Shown here one piece after another: positions 18,266-26,003 of a stretch of DNA of 64,000 nucleotides. Location: positions 1,178,001-1,242,000 of the forward strand of contig NZ_CP121111.1 in the NCBI RefSeq assembly GCF_029625335.1, given 5' to 3'. The stretch is from Flavobacterium nitratireducens. Its GTDB lineage: Bacteria; Bacteroidota; Bacteroidia; Flavobacteriales; Flavobacteriaceae. Numbering within the stretch: the first letter of the stretch is position 1; each line of letters begins with the position of its first letter. Position numbers and translations under genes: made by a program. Under the pieces are notes generated by a model, which was not told where the DNA came from, made no database searches, and saw only the letters and a program-made list of their open reading frames with translations.

Positions 18266-18726
18266 TATTTAGCATTAAAAATTTCGTTTACTCTTTTAGC
18301 TCTGAATTCAAAGATTTCATTGAGTTTATTTTTAACAACTAAAGCATTCATAATACGACCTATAAAACCCAATGGTAGCGCATAATGCACTAAGTCTGTC
18401 ATTAGAACCCCATTTTCAGAAGGCTCAAAAAAATGTTTGTGATGCCACAAAGTATAAGGACCAAATCGTTGTTCGTCTATAAAATAGCGTTGCTCTTTCA
18501 CCATCGTAATTTCAGTAACCCAAGTAAGTTTTATTCCTAAAAGAGGCGAAACTTTGTATTGAATAATTTGCCCCGCGTACATGTTTTTTTCATCAAAATC
18601 GGTAATAGTAAAACCCATAGATGGAGGCGTAATTTTTTGCAAATTACGTGGACTTGAAAAAAATGCCCAACATTCTTCCAGAGATGCATTTACTTTTTGT
18701 TCGCTCTTTTTTGAATAGACTTTCAT
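18265..18726 (-). CDS. SRPBCC-family ligand-binding protein
   Basis: The 153-residue START/Bet v1-like protein begins MKVYSKKSEQKV and contains FFSSPRNLQKITPPSMGFTI, the typical opening of the 'cell division inhibitor/SRPBCC' proteins, plus HHKHFFEPSENGVLMTDLVHYALP. An open frame reaches 18867, but the upstream part is Lys/Phe-rich and not conserved-looking, so I start at 18726. It may bind a hydrophobic ligand such as a carotenoid precursor. Its stop overlaps the photolyase start. Confidence 0.8.
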   Translation of the reverse strand: MKVYSKKSEQKVNASLEECWAFFSSPRNLQKITPPSMGFTITDFDEKNMYAGQIIQYKVSPLLGIKLTWVTEITMVKEQRYFIDEQRFGPYTLWHHKHFFEPSENGVLMTDLVHYALPLGFIGRIMNALVVKNKLNEIFEFRAKRVNEIFNAK

Positions 18727-18876
18727 GATAATTAAGATTTTGATATGTTGCGTAAGGGATAGAAGTGAAAATCCTTTATGTTTTTTCTTTAAAAACATAA
18801 AGATTGTAACGAATAGCCCGACCTTTTTGAAAAACATTTTTCTTGTTTTTTCAAAAAGGGTACGCACTAAATGATG

Positions 18877-19317
18877 TTACATTTTATAGTATTTGAAAGG
18901 CACGAATAACATTCCGAAACATTCTCCTTCTTCCTTTCCTAAATGTTTATGATGGACTTTGTGTGCTTTTCGTAAACCAATTAAGTATTTATTTTTAGTA
19001 TGCTTGAACCATTTAAAACGCTGATGAATTAAAACATCATGAATCATAAAGTAACAAAAACCATACAGTGTAATACCCAGACCGATGAAAAACAAATAAT
19101 TAAAATCGGCCTTTGCTCCTAAGTAAAACAGAACGATACTAGGAAGAGCAAAAATGACAAAGAAAATATCGTTTCGTTCAAATACATGGTTGTATTTAGG
19201 CTGATGATGGTCGGCATGAAAATACCACATAAAACCATGCATTACGTATTTATGGGTGAGCCAAGTGACACATTCCATTAAAAGAAAAACAACTATTGTA
19301 ATTAAAAATGAAATCAT
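18877..19317 (-). CDS. crtZ: Beta-carotene hydroxylase CrtZ
   Basis: The 146-residue membrane di-iron enzyme shows the histidine clusters of the fatty-acid hydroxylase superfamily in the CrtZ arrangement: HKYVMH, HADHHQ, HDVLIHQR and HKVHHKHLG. Three to four hydrophobic segments lie between them. It adds hydroxyl groups to the beta-ionone rings, giving zeaxanthin from beta-carotene. It is 23 bases downstream of crtB. No lycopene cyclase or GGPP synthase is visible in the window, so those must lie elsewhere. Confidence 0.9.
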   Translation of the reverse strand: MISFLITIVVFLLMECVTWLTHKYVMHGFMWYFHADHHQPKYNHVFERNDIFFVIFALPSIVLFYLGAKADFNYLFFIGLGITLYGFCYFMIHDVLIHQRFKWFKHTKNKYLIGLRKAHKVHHKHLGKEEGECFGMLFVPFKYYKM

Positions 19318-19340
19318 TTTAAAAGATTTATGCGTTTTTA

Positions 19341-20183
19341 TTATTCGACTAAGCGCAATTTATAGGTAACAAAAGATTGCGCTAACAACGTTGCTTTAGT
19401 GTAATTAGACACTCTGATTCGGGTATTGCCAATTTCTTTACAAGGAGTATTTTCTAGTTTACGCAATAATTTTTTGTAATAAACATAGGCTGTATATACT
19501 CCAAATTTAGCTTCTATAGGCAACTTTACAATTCCTTGATAAGCCACTCTAAAATCTTCATTTATCTCTTCAATAATGGCTTTTTTTGACTCTTCATCAA
19601 ATGATTTCAAATCAACACCTGGAAAATAATTTCGATTCAGAATTAAATTATCATCTCTTAAATCTCTAAGAAAATTTACTTTTTGAAATGCCGAACCCAA
19701 TCGCATCGCTTCATCCTTTAACTGCTCGTATTTTTGATCGTTTCCTTTTACAAAAACTTTCAAACACATCAAACCTACTACATCTGCCGAACCATAAATG
19801 TATTCGTCATATTCTGCCTTAGAATGATAGTCTTGCTTGATTAAATCCATTTTCATACTTTTTAAGAAAGCTTGAATTAAATCATCCGAGATATTGAATT
19901 GCTTAACGGTATGCTGAAAAGAATTTAAAATAGGATTCAAACTAATTCCATATTGACAGGCTTTGTAATATTCTTTTTCAAATTCATTGATGAGACTTTC
20001 TTTATCAAAACCATGAAAAGAATCGACAATTTCGTCTGCAAAACGTACAAAACCATAAATACTATAAATAGCATCTCTAATACTTGGCGAAAGCATATAA
20101 ACCGCCAAAGAAAATGAAGTACTGTAATCTTTAGTAACTAACTTACTGCATTTAAAAGAAACTTCATCAAATAACTGCTTCAT
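19341..20183 (-). CDS. crtB: Phytoene synthase CrtB
   Basis: The 280-residue enzyme condenses two geranylgeranyl diphosphates to phytoene. It has the two Asp-rich sites: FVRFADEIVDSFHG (DxxxD) and AFQKVNFLRDLRDDNL (second DxxxD). SFSLAVYMLSPSIRDAIYSIYGFVR near the N-terminus is typical. Only 2 bases separate it from the crtI stop, so the two genes are cotranscribed. Confidence 0.95.
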   Translation of the reverse strand: MKQLFDEVSFKCSKLVTKDYSTSFSLAVYMLSPSIRDAIYSIYGFVRFADEIVDSFHGFDKESLINEFEKEYYKACQYGISLNPILNSFQHTVKQFNISDDLIQAFLKSMKMDLIKQDYHSKAEYDEYIYGSADVVGLMCLKVFVKGNDQKYEQLKDEAMRLGSAFQKVNFLRDLRDDNLILNRNYFPGVDLKSFDEESKKAIIEEINEDFRVAYQGIVKLPIEAKFGVYTAYVYYKKLLRKLENTPCKEIGNTRIRVSNYTKATLLAQSFVTYKLRLVE

Positions 20184-20185
20184 AA

Positions 20186-21655
20186 CTATTCATTTAGAAA
20201 TTGTTTGTCAATCAAATTAGATACTAACTTCCCTGAAATCAAAGCAGGAGGAACTCCTGGACCAGGAACTGTTAGTTGTCCCGTAAAATATAAATTACGA
20301 ACTTTTTGACTTTTCAGTTTTGGTCTTAAAAAAGCCGTCTGTAATAAAGTATTTGCCATCCCATAAGCATTGCCTTTGTAGGAGTTGTATTGCTCCACAA
20401 AATCATTCTTACAAAAAGACTCCTTAAATATAATATTTTTCTTGATACTTTGTCCTGTAAGTTGCTCAAAACGAAGCATGATTTTTTCAAAATATGTTTC
20501 TCTTAATTCAGGCGTATCTTCGATTCCAGGTGCTAAAGGAACCAAGAAAAAAGCCGATTCCATGCCTTCTGGTGCTGCCGTTGGGTCAGTTATTGATGGA
20601 AAATTAGCATAAAACAAAGGTGCTGCAGGCCAATGCGGTTCATCATAGATTGCTTTTGCGTGAGCGTTAAAATCGGTATCAAAGAACAACATGTGATGCG
20701 AAATGTTTTCTAGTTTTTTATTAAAACCAATATAAAACAACAAGGAAGAAGGAGCAAAAACTCTTGATTCCCAATATTTTTCAGAATACATTCGGTGTTC
20801 TGCTTGCAACAGCGTTTCAGTGTGATGATAATCGGCACCACTCAATACTATATCCGAATCGATTCGGTTACCATTTACAACGATGGCTTTAGCAATTTTA
20901 TTTTCTACGATTATTTTTTCAACATTCGAGTTGAAATAAAACTGAATACCTAATTCTTTGGCCAAATCTTCCATAGCTTGCACCACATCAAACATCCCTG
21001 TTTTAGGATGCCACGTTCCCAAACCAAAATCGGCAAAATTCATAAAACTGTAAAATGAAGGTGTATCAGAAGGTTTAGCACCCAAAAACAAAACAGGAAA
21101 TTCTAAAATCTGAATCAACTTTTCATTTTTGAATTGCTTCCTAACATCACGGCTTATATTACTAAAAAACTGACCGATTTTCTTTGCCGTTTCCACAGTA
21201 ATTAATTCCAAAGGTGATACTCCAGGACGGTAAACCAAATCTTTTATAGCAATATCATAATTACTCTTGGCTTTTGCCATAAATTGGCGAAGTGCTGTCC
21301 CACTTCCTTTTTCTACAGACTCAAAAGTAGCAACGATTTCATCTAAATTATCTGCAATGGCAATAAAATCGTTCACTCCAAAATAAACTTGATAAGCCGG
21401 ACTTAATTTGATTAACTCATAATAATCGCTAGGTTTTTTATCAAAGTCGGCAAAAAAACGTTCAAAAACATCCGGCATCCAATACCAACTAGGACCCATA
21501 TCAAAGGTAAAACCTTCTTTTTTTAATTGCCTAGCTCTACCTCCTATTGAGGCATTTTTTTCATATACCGAAACCTCATGCCCGCTTTTTGCTAAATAAC
21601 AAGCCGCTGACAATGCCGAAAAACCAGATCCTATTATTGTAATTTTCTTTTTCAT
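20186..21655 (-). CDS. crtI: Phytoene desaturase CrtI
   Basis: The 489-residue FAD enzyme has the dinucleotide motif IIGSGFSALSAACYLAKSGHEV and the desaturase segments GGRARQLKKEGFTFDMGPSWY and, at the C-terminus, NLYFTGQLTVPGPGVPPALISGKL. It converts phytoene to lycopene by successive desaturations. The -7 box TATATTTG ends only 8 bases before the ATG, so the mRNA may have almost no leader. Putative operator O2 covers this promoter. Confidence 0.95.
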   Translation of the reverse strand: MKKKITIIGSGFSALSAACYLAKSGHEVSVYEKNASIGGRARQLKKEGFTFDMGPSWYWMPDVFERFFADFDKKPSDYYELIKLSPAYQVYFGVNDFIAIADNLDEIVATFESVEKGSGTALRQFMAKAKSNYDIAIKDLVYRPGVSPLELITVETAKKIGQFFSNISRDVRKQFKNEKLIQILEFPVLFLGAKPSDTPSFYSFMNFADFGLGTWHPKTGMFDVVQAMEDLAKELGIQFYFNSNVEKIIVENKIAKAIVVNGNRIDSDIVLSGADYHHTETLLQAEHRMYSEKYWESRVFAPSSLLFYIGFNKKLENISHHMLFFDTDFNAHAKAIYDEPHWPAAPLFYANFPSITDPTAAPEGMESAFFLVPLAPGIEDTPELRETYFEKIMLRFEQLTGQSIKKNIIFKESFCKNDFVEQYNSYKGNAYGMANTLLQTAFLRPKLKSQKVRNLYFTGQLTVPGPGVPPALISGKLVSNLIDKQFLNE

Positions 21656-21687
21656 TTGTTCAACAAATATATAAAAACATTAAACAA
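21656..21687. promoter_or_regulatory. Putative CarH operator O2 and crtI promoter
   Basis: TTGTTCAAC (21656-21664) and ATTAAACAA (21679-21687) form an 8-of-9 inverted repeat with a 14-base spacer. The minus-strand -7 box TATATTTG (21664-21671) lies within it, so a bound protein would block RNA polymerase. Confidence 0.65.
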
Positions 21688-21691
21688 ATAA

Positions 21692-22588
21692 CTATAACTT
21701 TTCAATTAATTCTTGCGGTGTATTAAAAACCAGTATTTGATCTGCAAAAAAAGATTGATCTATTAGCGAAACTAATCTTCCAGTAAACCACAACTCATTA
21801 GAAACACCTGATAACTCCGCCACCATCTCCTTCACATATTGATTTACATGATCCCTATCAGGCATTACTGTTAAACAGCTTACAAAAACTATAGAATTAA
21901 AATGTTTTTTCATTTCGCTCAAAAAATTAACCGGCATACTTTCGCCTAGATAAATACTTTTATAGCCAGCTAACAAAATTTCATAATGCAAATACATCAA
22001 TCCTAGTTCGTGAATTTCATCAACAGGCAATGACAAAACAAACACTTTATCCGTTTTGGTAGGACTTAAAACTTGAAGTTTTTCTGAATTTAAAATTATT
22101 TTCTGACGAATCAAATAGCTCATAAAATGCTCATGAGCAGGGGATATCGTATCTGTTTGCCACAACAAACCAATTTCTTCAAACAAAGGAATAAAGACTT
22201 CTTGAAAAATTTCCCTAAACGATTTCTCCTCAGCTAACCAATCGTAGGTATTGAAAAACAATTGCTGATCAAAATGCATCATCGCCATTTTCATAGCATT
22301 AATAGCATGATTTTTAGCATTTTTTGTGGATATAATTTGCCTAACTAAAGTAGGTACTTCTTCTTCAGAATATTTGGCTATCTTGGAAATTTTATAACCA
22401 TAATCATTTAAAAAACAAATATTTAGTAATTTTTGCAAACTGTGCAAGTCATACAAGCGAATGTTAGTATCCGTTCGCATAGGTTCAAGAATTTGATATC
22501 TTTTTTCCCAAATACGTATAGTATGCGCCTTAACCCCAGATAGATTTTCTAAATCTTTTATACTAAAAACAGTCTTAACATTGTTCAT
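21692..22588 (-). CDS. carH: CarH/LitR-type MerR regulator with B12-binding photosensor domain
   Basis: The 298-residue protein has an N-terminal MerR helix-turn-helix (FSIKDLENLSGVKAHTIRIWEKRYQ), a helical bundle, and a cobalamin-binding domain. Two CarH signatures are complete. W-x9-E-H appears in LWQTDTISPAHEH, where the Trp and Glu cap adenosylcobalamin. E-x-H-x-x-G appears in DEIHELG, where the His is the lower axial ligand. In the dark such proteins bind DNA as B12-loaded tetramers and repress; light breaks the Co-C bond and releases DNA. The gene lies 36 bases upstream of crtI. Confidence 0.92.
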   Translation of the reverse strand: MNNVKTVFSIKDLENLSGVKAHTIRIWEKRYQILEPMRTDTNIRLYDLHSLQKLLNICFLNDYGYKISKIAKYSEEEVPTLVRQIISTKNAKNHAINAMKMAMMHFDQQLFFNTYDWLAEEKSFREIFQEVFIPLFEEIGLLWQTDTISPAHEHFMSYLIRQKIILNSEKLQVLSPTKTDKVFVLSLPVDEIHELGLMYLHYEILLAGYKSIYLGESMPVNFLSEMKKHFNSIVFVSCLTVMPDRDHVNQYVKEMVAELSGVSNELWFTGRLVSLIDQSFFADQILVFNTPQELIEKL

Positions 22589-22612
22589 CTTATTCTAAAT
22601 AACGTTAAACAA
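22581..22612. promoter_or_regulatory. Putative CarH operator O3 and carH promoter
   Basis: TTGTTCATC (22581-22589, 7 of 9 consensus positions) and GTTAAACAA (22604-22612) are spaced by 14 bases, as in O1 and O2. The minus-strand -7 box TATATTTG is at 22610-22617 and overlaps one arm. The other arm overlaps the carH start codon. This predicts autorepression. Confidence 0.6.
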
Positions 22613-22657
22613 ATATACGTTATTATTTTAAGATTAAAAGAATATTTTTGATAGTTT

Positions 22658-23617
22658 TTAAACCTCAACTATTTCATAATGATTTAATTTATCCAAATCT
22701 AAAATTGTTTTGGTTTTATCTCCACTCCTTTCATACATCGAAACAAACTTTGCTCCATAAACAATTTCATCAAAAGTATAAGAAGTTCGTGCAGCTACTG
22801 TATTCGAAAATAGCTCATCAAAAGTTTTTACAAATACTAAAATCTCACCAACAGTATTCTCAAAATCTTCTTTAGTAAAGTCATACAAAGGACTCTGATC
22901 ATCAATAGGATGCACTAAAGTCCAACTCAAAGTCAACAAATTAATCTTAGAAAGTTCTAAGTCTAATGAATAAAATTTATTAACCTTTACTCCATTTTCT
23001 TCAACGCTCATCCCTAACGTTATTTTTGCCTCCGCATCAGTAAAATTTGTATTCTTAAAAGGAGTCATCCTTACCATTAAAGCACGCCCTTCTTTATACG
23101 GAGCAATAAGAGCATTGTGCGAAAATTTTAAAAATGCAGTGGGCTTGCTAAATCTTCCAAAAAACAATCCTGTTGCGATTGCAAATGTCAACAAACCTAT
23201 CAAAGCCTCCGTTGCTGCTATAAAACTAGTTACAAAGCCTTGCGGACTAATATGCCCATAACCAACAGTAGTAAAGGTCTGCGCACTAAAAAAATAAGCC
23301 TGCCCAAATTGCACTAATTGACTATAAGTCAAAGGAATACCATCCAAATGTTCCATTCCTATAACAAAATAAATAGAAGCAAAGACAAAATTTATCAGTA
23401 AATAAAAAGAGAAAATAATTCCAAAAAACTTCCATGATGGCATATCAATCATAGTGTGGTACCAACTAATACGATGCAAAAAATGCATACCTCTTTTTTC
23501 TACATTGGCCACCCCGTTTTTATTAATAAAACGCCCACCATAACTGTTAGCATTGGTTCCAAAACCTGTATTACGGTCTAAAACCGCTTTCAAATTTATC
23601 TTATCTAAAAAGGACAT
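22658..23617 (-). CDS. Inward-rectifier-type potassium channel (KirBac-like)
   Basis: The roughly 319-residue protein has an amphipathic slide-helix region, TM1 (FFGIIFSFYLLINFVFASIYF), a pore helix with filter TVGYG, TM2 (FIAATEALIGLLTFAIATGLFFGRFS) and a cytoplasmic beta-sandwich domain of the Kir type (ALMVRMTPFKNTNF...). It should form tetrameric K+ channels. I start at MSFLDKINLK (23617), because the extra 33 residues back to 23716 look non-coding. It is divergent from the DUF4197 gene. Confidence 0.88.
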   Translation of the reverse strand: MSFLDKINLKAVLDRNTGFGTNANSYGGRFINKNGVANVEKRGMHFLHRISWYHTMIDMPSWKFFGIIFSFYLLINFVFASIYFVIGMEHLDGIPLTYSQLVQFGQAYFFSAQTFTTVGYGHISPQGFVTSFIAATEALIGLLTFAIATGLFFGRFSKPTAFLKFSHNALIAPYKEGRALMVRMTPFKNTNFTDAEAKITLGMSVEENGVKVNKFYSLDLELSKINLLTLSWTLVHPIDDQSPLYDFTKEDFENTVGEILVFVKTFDELFSNTVAARTSYTFDEIVYGAKFVSMYERSGDKTKTILDLDKLNHYEIVEV

Positions 23618-23732
23618 CGAAGTACATTGTATTGTTTTGAAAGTAAAAGTAATTAAAGTATTGATAAAAAAGTAGTAATAGCAGCTAGCAGCTTTAAATA
23701 AAAAAAACAAATTCATTTAATTGAATTAAATA

Positions 23733-23740
23733 GTATTTTT
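23733..23740 (+). promoter_or_regulatory. -7 box of the DUF4197 gene
   Basis: TATTTTTG fits TAnnTTTG and lies 40 bases before the ATG at 23780. Confidence 0.45.
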
Positions 23741-23779
23741 GACCTGACTTGAAAAAAATACAATGAAAATAGAATCATC

Positions 23780-24490
23780 ATGAAAAAAGCAATCGCTTTA
23801 TTATTCGTTTGTAGCCTATGGGGTTGCGCCGAAATGCAGCAAGTACTCAATCAACTCCCACAAACATCGGGACCAATAGGAACTATCGATATTGCAGGAG
23901 GATTGAAAGAAGCCTTAAACAATGGAATAAGCAAACAAGTTAGTAAACTAACGGCTACTGATGGATTTTTCAGAAATGAAGCTGTCAAAATACTTTTACC
24001 TGAAGAATTACGAAAAGTAGATGCTGGATTAAGACGAGCTGGACTGAGTTCTCTTGCCGATGAGGGGCTAAAAGTAATGAATCGAGCAGCAGAAGATGCC
24101 GTAAGAGAAGCTACTCCTATATTCGTTAGCGCAGTAAAAAACATGAGCTTTACCGATGCTAAAGGCATTTTATTAGGAAATGACACTTCAGCAACAACTT
24201 ACTTGGAAAATTCAACTTCAATAGCCTTGTATGGAAAATTCAATCCGGTAATAAAAAACTCTTTTACCAAAGTAGGTGCCGATAAAGTTTGGTCAAACAT
24301 CATCACAAAATACAATAGCCTTCCATTGGTTACAAAAGTAAACCCCGACTTAACCGATTATGTAACAAAACAAGCCATGAGTGGCGTTTTTAAAATGATT
24401 GCTGTTGAAGAAAAAAACATTCGTACTAACATCAGCGCCCGAACTTCACCACTGCTACTTAAAGTTTTTGCGATGCAAGACAACCAATAA
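23780..24490 (+). CDS. DUF4197 lipoprotein
   Basis: The 236-residue protein begins with a lipoprotein signal (ALLFVCSLWGC; Cys about residue 16) and carries the DUF4197 pattern: GLKEALNNGISKQVSKLTATDGFFRNEAVKILLPEEL, FVSAVKNMSFTDAKGILLGNDTSATTYLE and the final TKQAMSGVFKMIAVEEKNIR. The domain is common in Bacteroidetes and proteobacterial envelopes and its role is unknown. It is divergent from the Kir channel gene. Confidence 0.88.
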   Translation: MKKAIALLFVCSLWGCAEMQQVLNQLPQTSGPIGTIDIAGGLKEALNNGISKQVSKLTATDGFFRNEAVKILLPEELRKVDAGLRRAGLSSLADEGLKVMNRAAEDAVREATPIFVSAVKNMSFTDAKGILLGNDTSATTYLENSTSIALYGKFNPVIKNSFTKVGADKVWSNIITKYNSLPLVTKVNPDLTDYVTKQAMSGVFKMIAVEEKNIRTNISARTSPLLLKVFAMQDNQ

Positions 24491-24626
24491 TAGTATTTGC
24501 TGAATCAAAAAAATAAAACTAGTTTTGATTAAAAGTACACCATTATCTAAAAACTATTTCAATATTCTTTTTTGAATTATACTCTGGTAATTCTCAAAAA
24601 ATATTGAAAATCTGAACTAAACAATA

Positions 24627-25481
24627 ATGCACAAAATAACGATACTAATCCACTGCGAAGACCAAAAAGCAATTATTTCCTCTGTAACCAATTATATCGC
24701 AGGAATTGAAGGAAATATTATTTATCTTGACCAACATGTAGATGCGCACGAAAATGTTTTCTTCATGCGTTTAGAATGCGAGTTCAATACTCCTAATTGG
24801 GATTTAGAAGCTATAAAAAAAGATTTTCAAACAAATTTAGCCGATAAATTCAATATGTCTTGGGAAATTTATACCCAAGAATACAAACCAAGAATGGCGC
24901 TTTTTATATCTAAATACGATCACTGTTTATATGATATCCTAGGACGTTACAGCGCTGGTGAATTACCATTAGAAATACCACTTATTATCAGCAACCATGA
25001 AGATTTAAGAGGTGTCGCTGAACGTTTTGAAATTCCTTTCCACCATGTACCTTTTACTAAAACCATTAAAGAAGAAGGTGAGAAACAACAAATTGCTTTA
25101 CTAAAACAATACGATATTAACTTTATTGTATTAGCGCGTTACATGCAAATCATTACACCTAAATTGATTGAATTATACAAAAACAAAATCATTAATATCC
25201 ATCATTCATTTTTACCTGCTTTCCCAGGAGCAAAACCTTACCATTCCGCATTTGCAAGAGGAGTTAAAATTATTGGTGCGACAAGCCATTATGTAACAGA
25301 AGAATTAGATGAAGGACCAATTATTGAACAAGATATTACTAGAGTGACTCACAGCCATTCTATAGAAGATTTCATTGTTAAAGGTCGTGATTTAGAAAGA
25401 AGTGTCTTAGCAAGAGCCATAAAATTACACGCCGAACGCAAAACAATGGTCTACAATAACAAAACGGTTATTTTCTCTTAA
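24627..25481 (+). CDS. purU: Formyltetrahydrofolate deformylase PurU
   Basis: The 284-residue enzyme has an N-terminal ACT-like domain (about 1-85) and a formyltransferase-fold domain with INIHHSFLPAFPGAKPYHSAFARGVK and GATSHYVTEELDEGPIIEQD. It hydrolyses 10-formyl-THF to formate and THF, balancing one-carbon pools. It has its own ATG at 24627 and a 136-base upstream gap. About 100 bases downstream a separate small transcript unit begins. Confidence 0.95.
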   Translation: MHKITILIHCEDQKAIISSVTNYIAGIEGNIIYLDQHVDAHENVFFMRLECEFNTPNWDLEAIKKDFQTNLADKFNMSWEIYTQEYKPRMALFISKYDHCLYDILGRYSAGELPLEIPLIISNHEDLRGVAERFEIPFHHVPFTKTIKEEGEKQQIALLKQYDINFIVLARYMQIITPKLIELYKNKIINIHHSFLPAFPGAKPYHSAFARGVKIIGATSHYVTEELDEGPIIEQDITRVTHSHSIEDFIVKGRDLERSVLARAIKLHAERKTMVYNNKTVIFS

Positions 25482-25568
25482 GCGTTAAAATTAGTTAAAC
25501 AAGTGTTTAAAACTTAACTTATAACCAACAAAGTAATAACAAAACCTTAACAGCCTTTTCGTTCATAA

Positions 25569-25668
25569 AGTAGCATCTTTGCAATGTAATGAACTGGTTA
25601 TTTATTATATTTGGTTTTGGTTAGTTAAAACAAGTGCTAGTATTAAAAAAATACTAGCACTTTTTTGT
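25569..25668 (+). ncRNA. Candidate small RNA (promoter plus terminator, no ORF)
   Basis: A promoter-like GCATCTTTG (25573-25581) is followed by about 50 bases without a usable reading frame. Then comes a perfect 12-bp hairpin (25632-25643 with 25651-25662, A-rich loop) and a T-run to 25666. This gives a transcript of about 80 nt starting near 25587. A very similar promoter string, GCATCTTTGTAATGTA, precedes the beta-barrel gene at 31511. The alternative is that the hairpin only terminates purU 180 bases upstream. Confidence 0.4.
25632..25666 (+). terminator. Intrinsic terminator of the small RNA or purU
   Basis: Perfect 12-bp stem (AAGTGCTAGTAT with its complement), seven-base A-rich loop, and six Ts directly after the stem. 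Confidence 0.85.
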
Positions 25669-25805
25669 TTTCCACATTTTATATCCTGCAAATTAAATTC
25701 CAAAAGACCTTTTTAGATTAAAACAGACACTCAAAACACCAACTTTAATTTTAGTATTATTCTTAAAAAACACCGATAAAACACTTTAAAAAGTAAGACT
25801 TAACA

Positions 25806-25835
25806 TTGTAAAGTAGGTTTTTAATATTAAGTTTG
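25806..25835 (+). promoter_or_regulatory. Full-consensus Bacteroidetes promoter
   Basis: TTG (25806-25808), a 19-base spacer and TAAGTTTG (25828-25835) fit the TTG-N19-TAnnTTTG consensus. It lies 27 bases before the ATG of the 46-residue gene. The rest of the 25482-25861 gap holds the candidate small RNA and otherwise no gene that I can see. Confidence 0.6.
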
Positions 25836-25861
25836 TGTAAATTCGGCGAAAATTTTCTGCT

Positions 25862-26002
25862 ATGAATGGTCTACTAAAAGAGAAAAGTGAAATAGAAAAA
25901 TTACAACAAGAGTTCAAAATTCTAACAGGACAAATACAAAAAGACACTAATTCATCTTCAAATAACGAAGAAGAAATGATACTTGAAGATTGCGAAATCT
26001 AA
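25862..26002 (+). CDS. 46-residue acidic coiled-coil protein
   Basis: The frame from ATG 25862 to TAA 26000-26002 encodes a charged heptad-like helix (EKSEIEKLQQEFKILTGQIQKD), a Ser/Asn linker and an acidic tail (EEEMILEDCEI). It has no signal peptide. A full-consensus promoter sits 27 bases upstream, which supports real expression. It converges with the BtuF-like gene, with one base between stops. The function is unknown. Confidence 0.55.
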   Translation: MNGLLKEKSEIEKLQQEFKILTGQIQKDTNSSSNNEEEMILEDCEI

Positions 26003-26003
26003 T

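Noticed and set aside
18727..18867. 47-residue N-terminal extension of the SRPBCC protein
   Set aside because: The extension is Lys/Phe-rich without family similarity, and MKVYSKKSEQKV is a normal start for the family.
25495..25511. GTTAAACAA half-site and palindrome TTAAACAAGTGTTTAA downstream of purU as a fourth CarH operator
   Set aside because: No partner arm lies at the 14-base spacing (25472-25480 does not match), and the 7-mer core is expected by chance several times in AT-rich DNA of this length.
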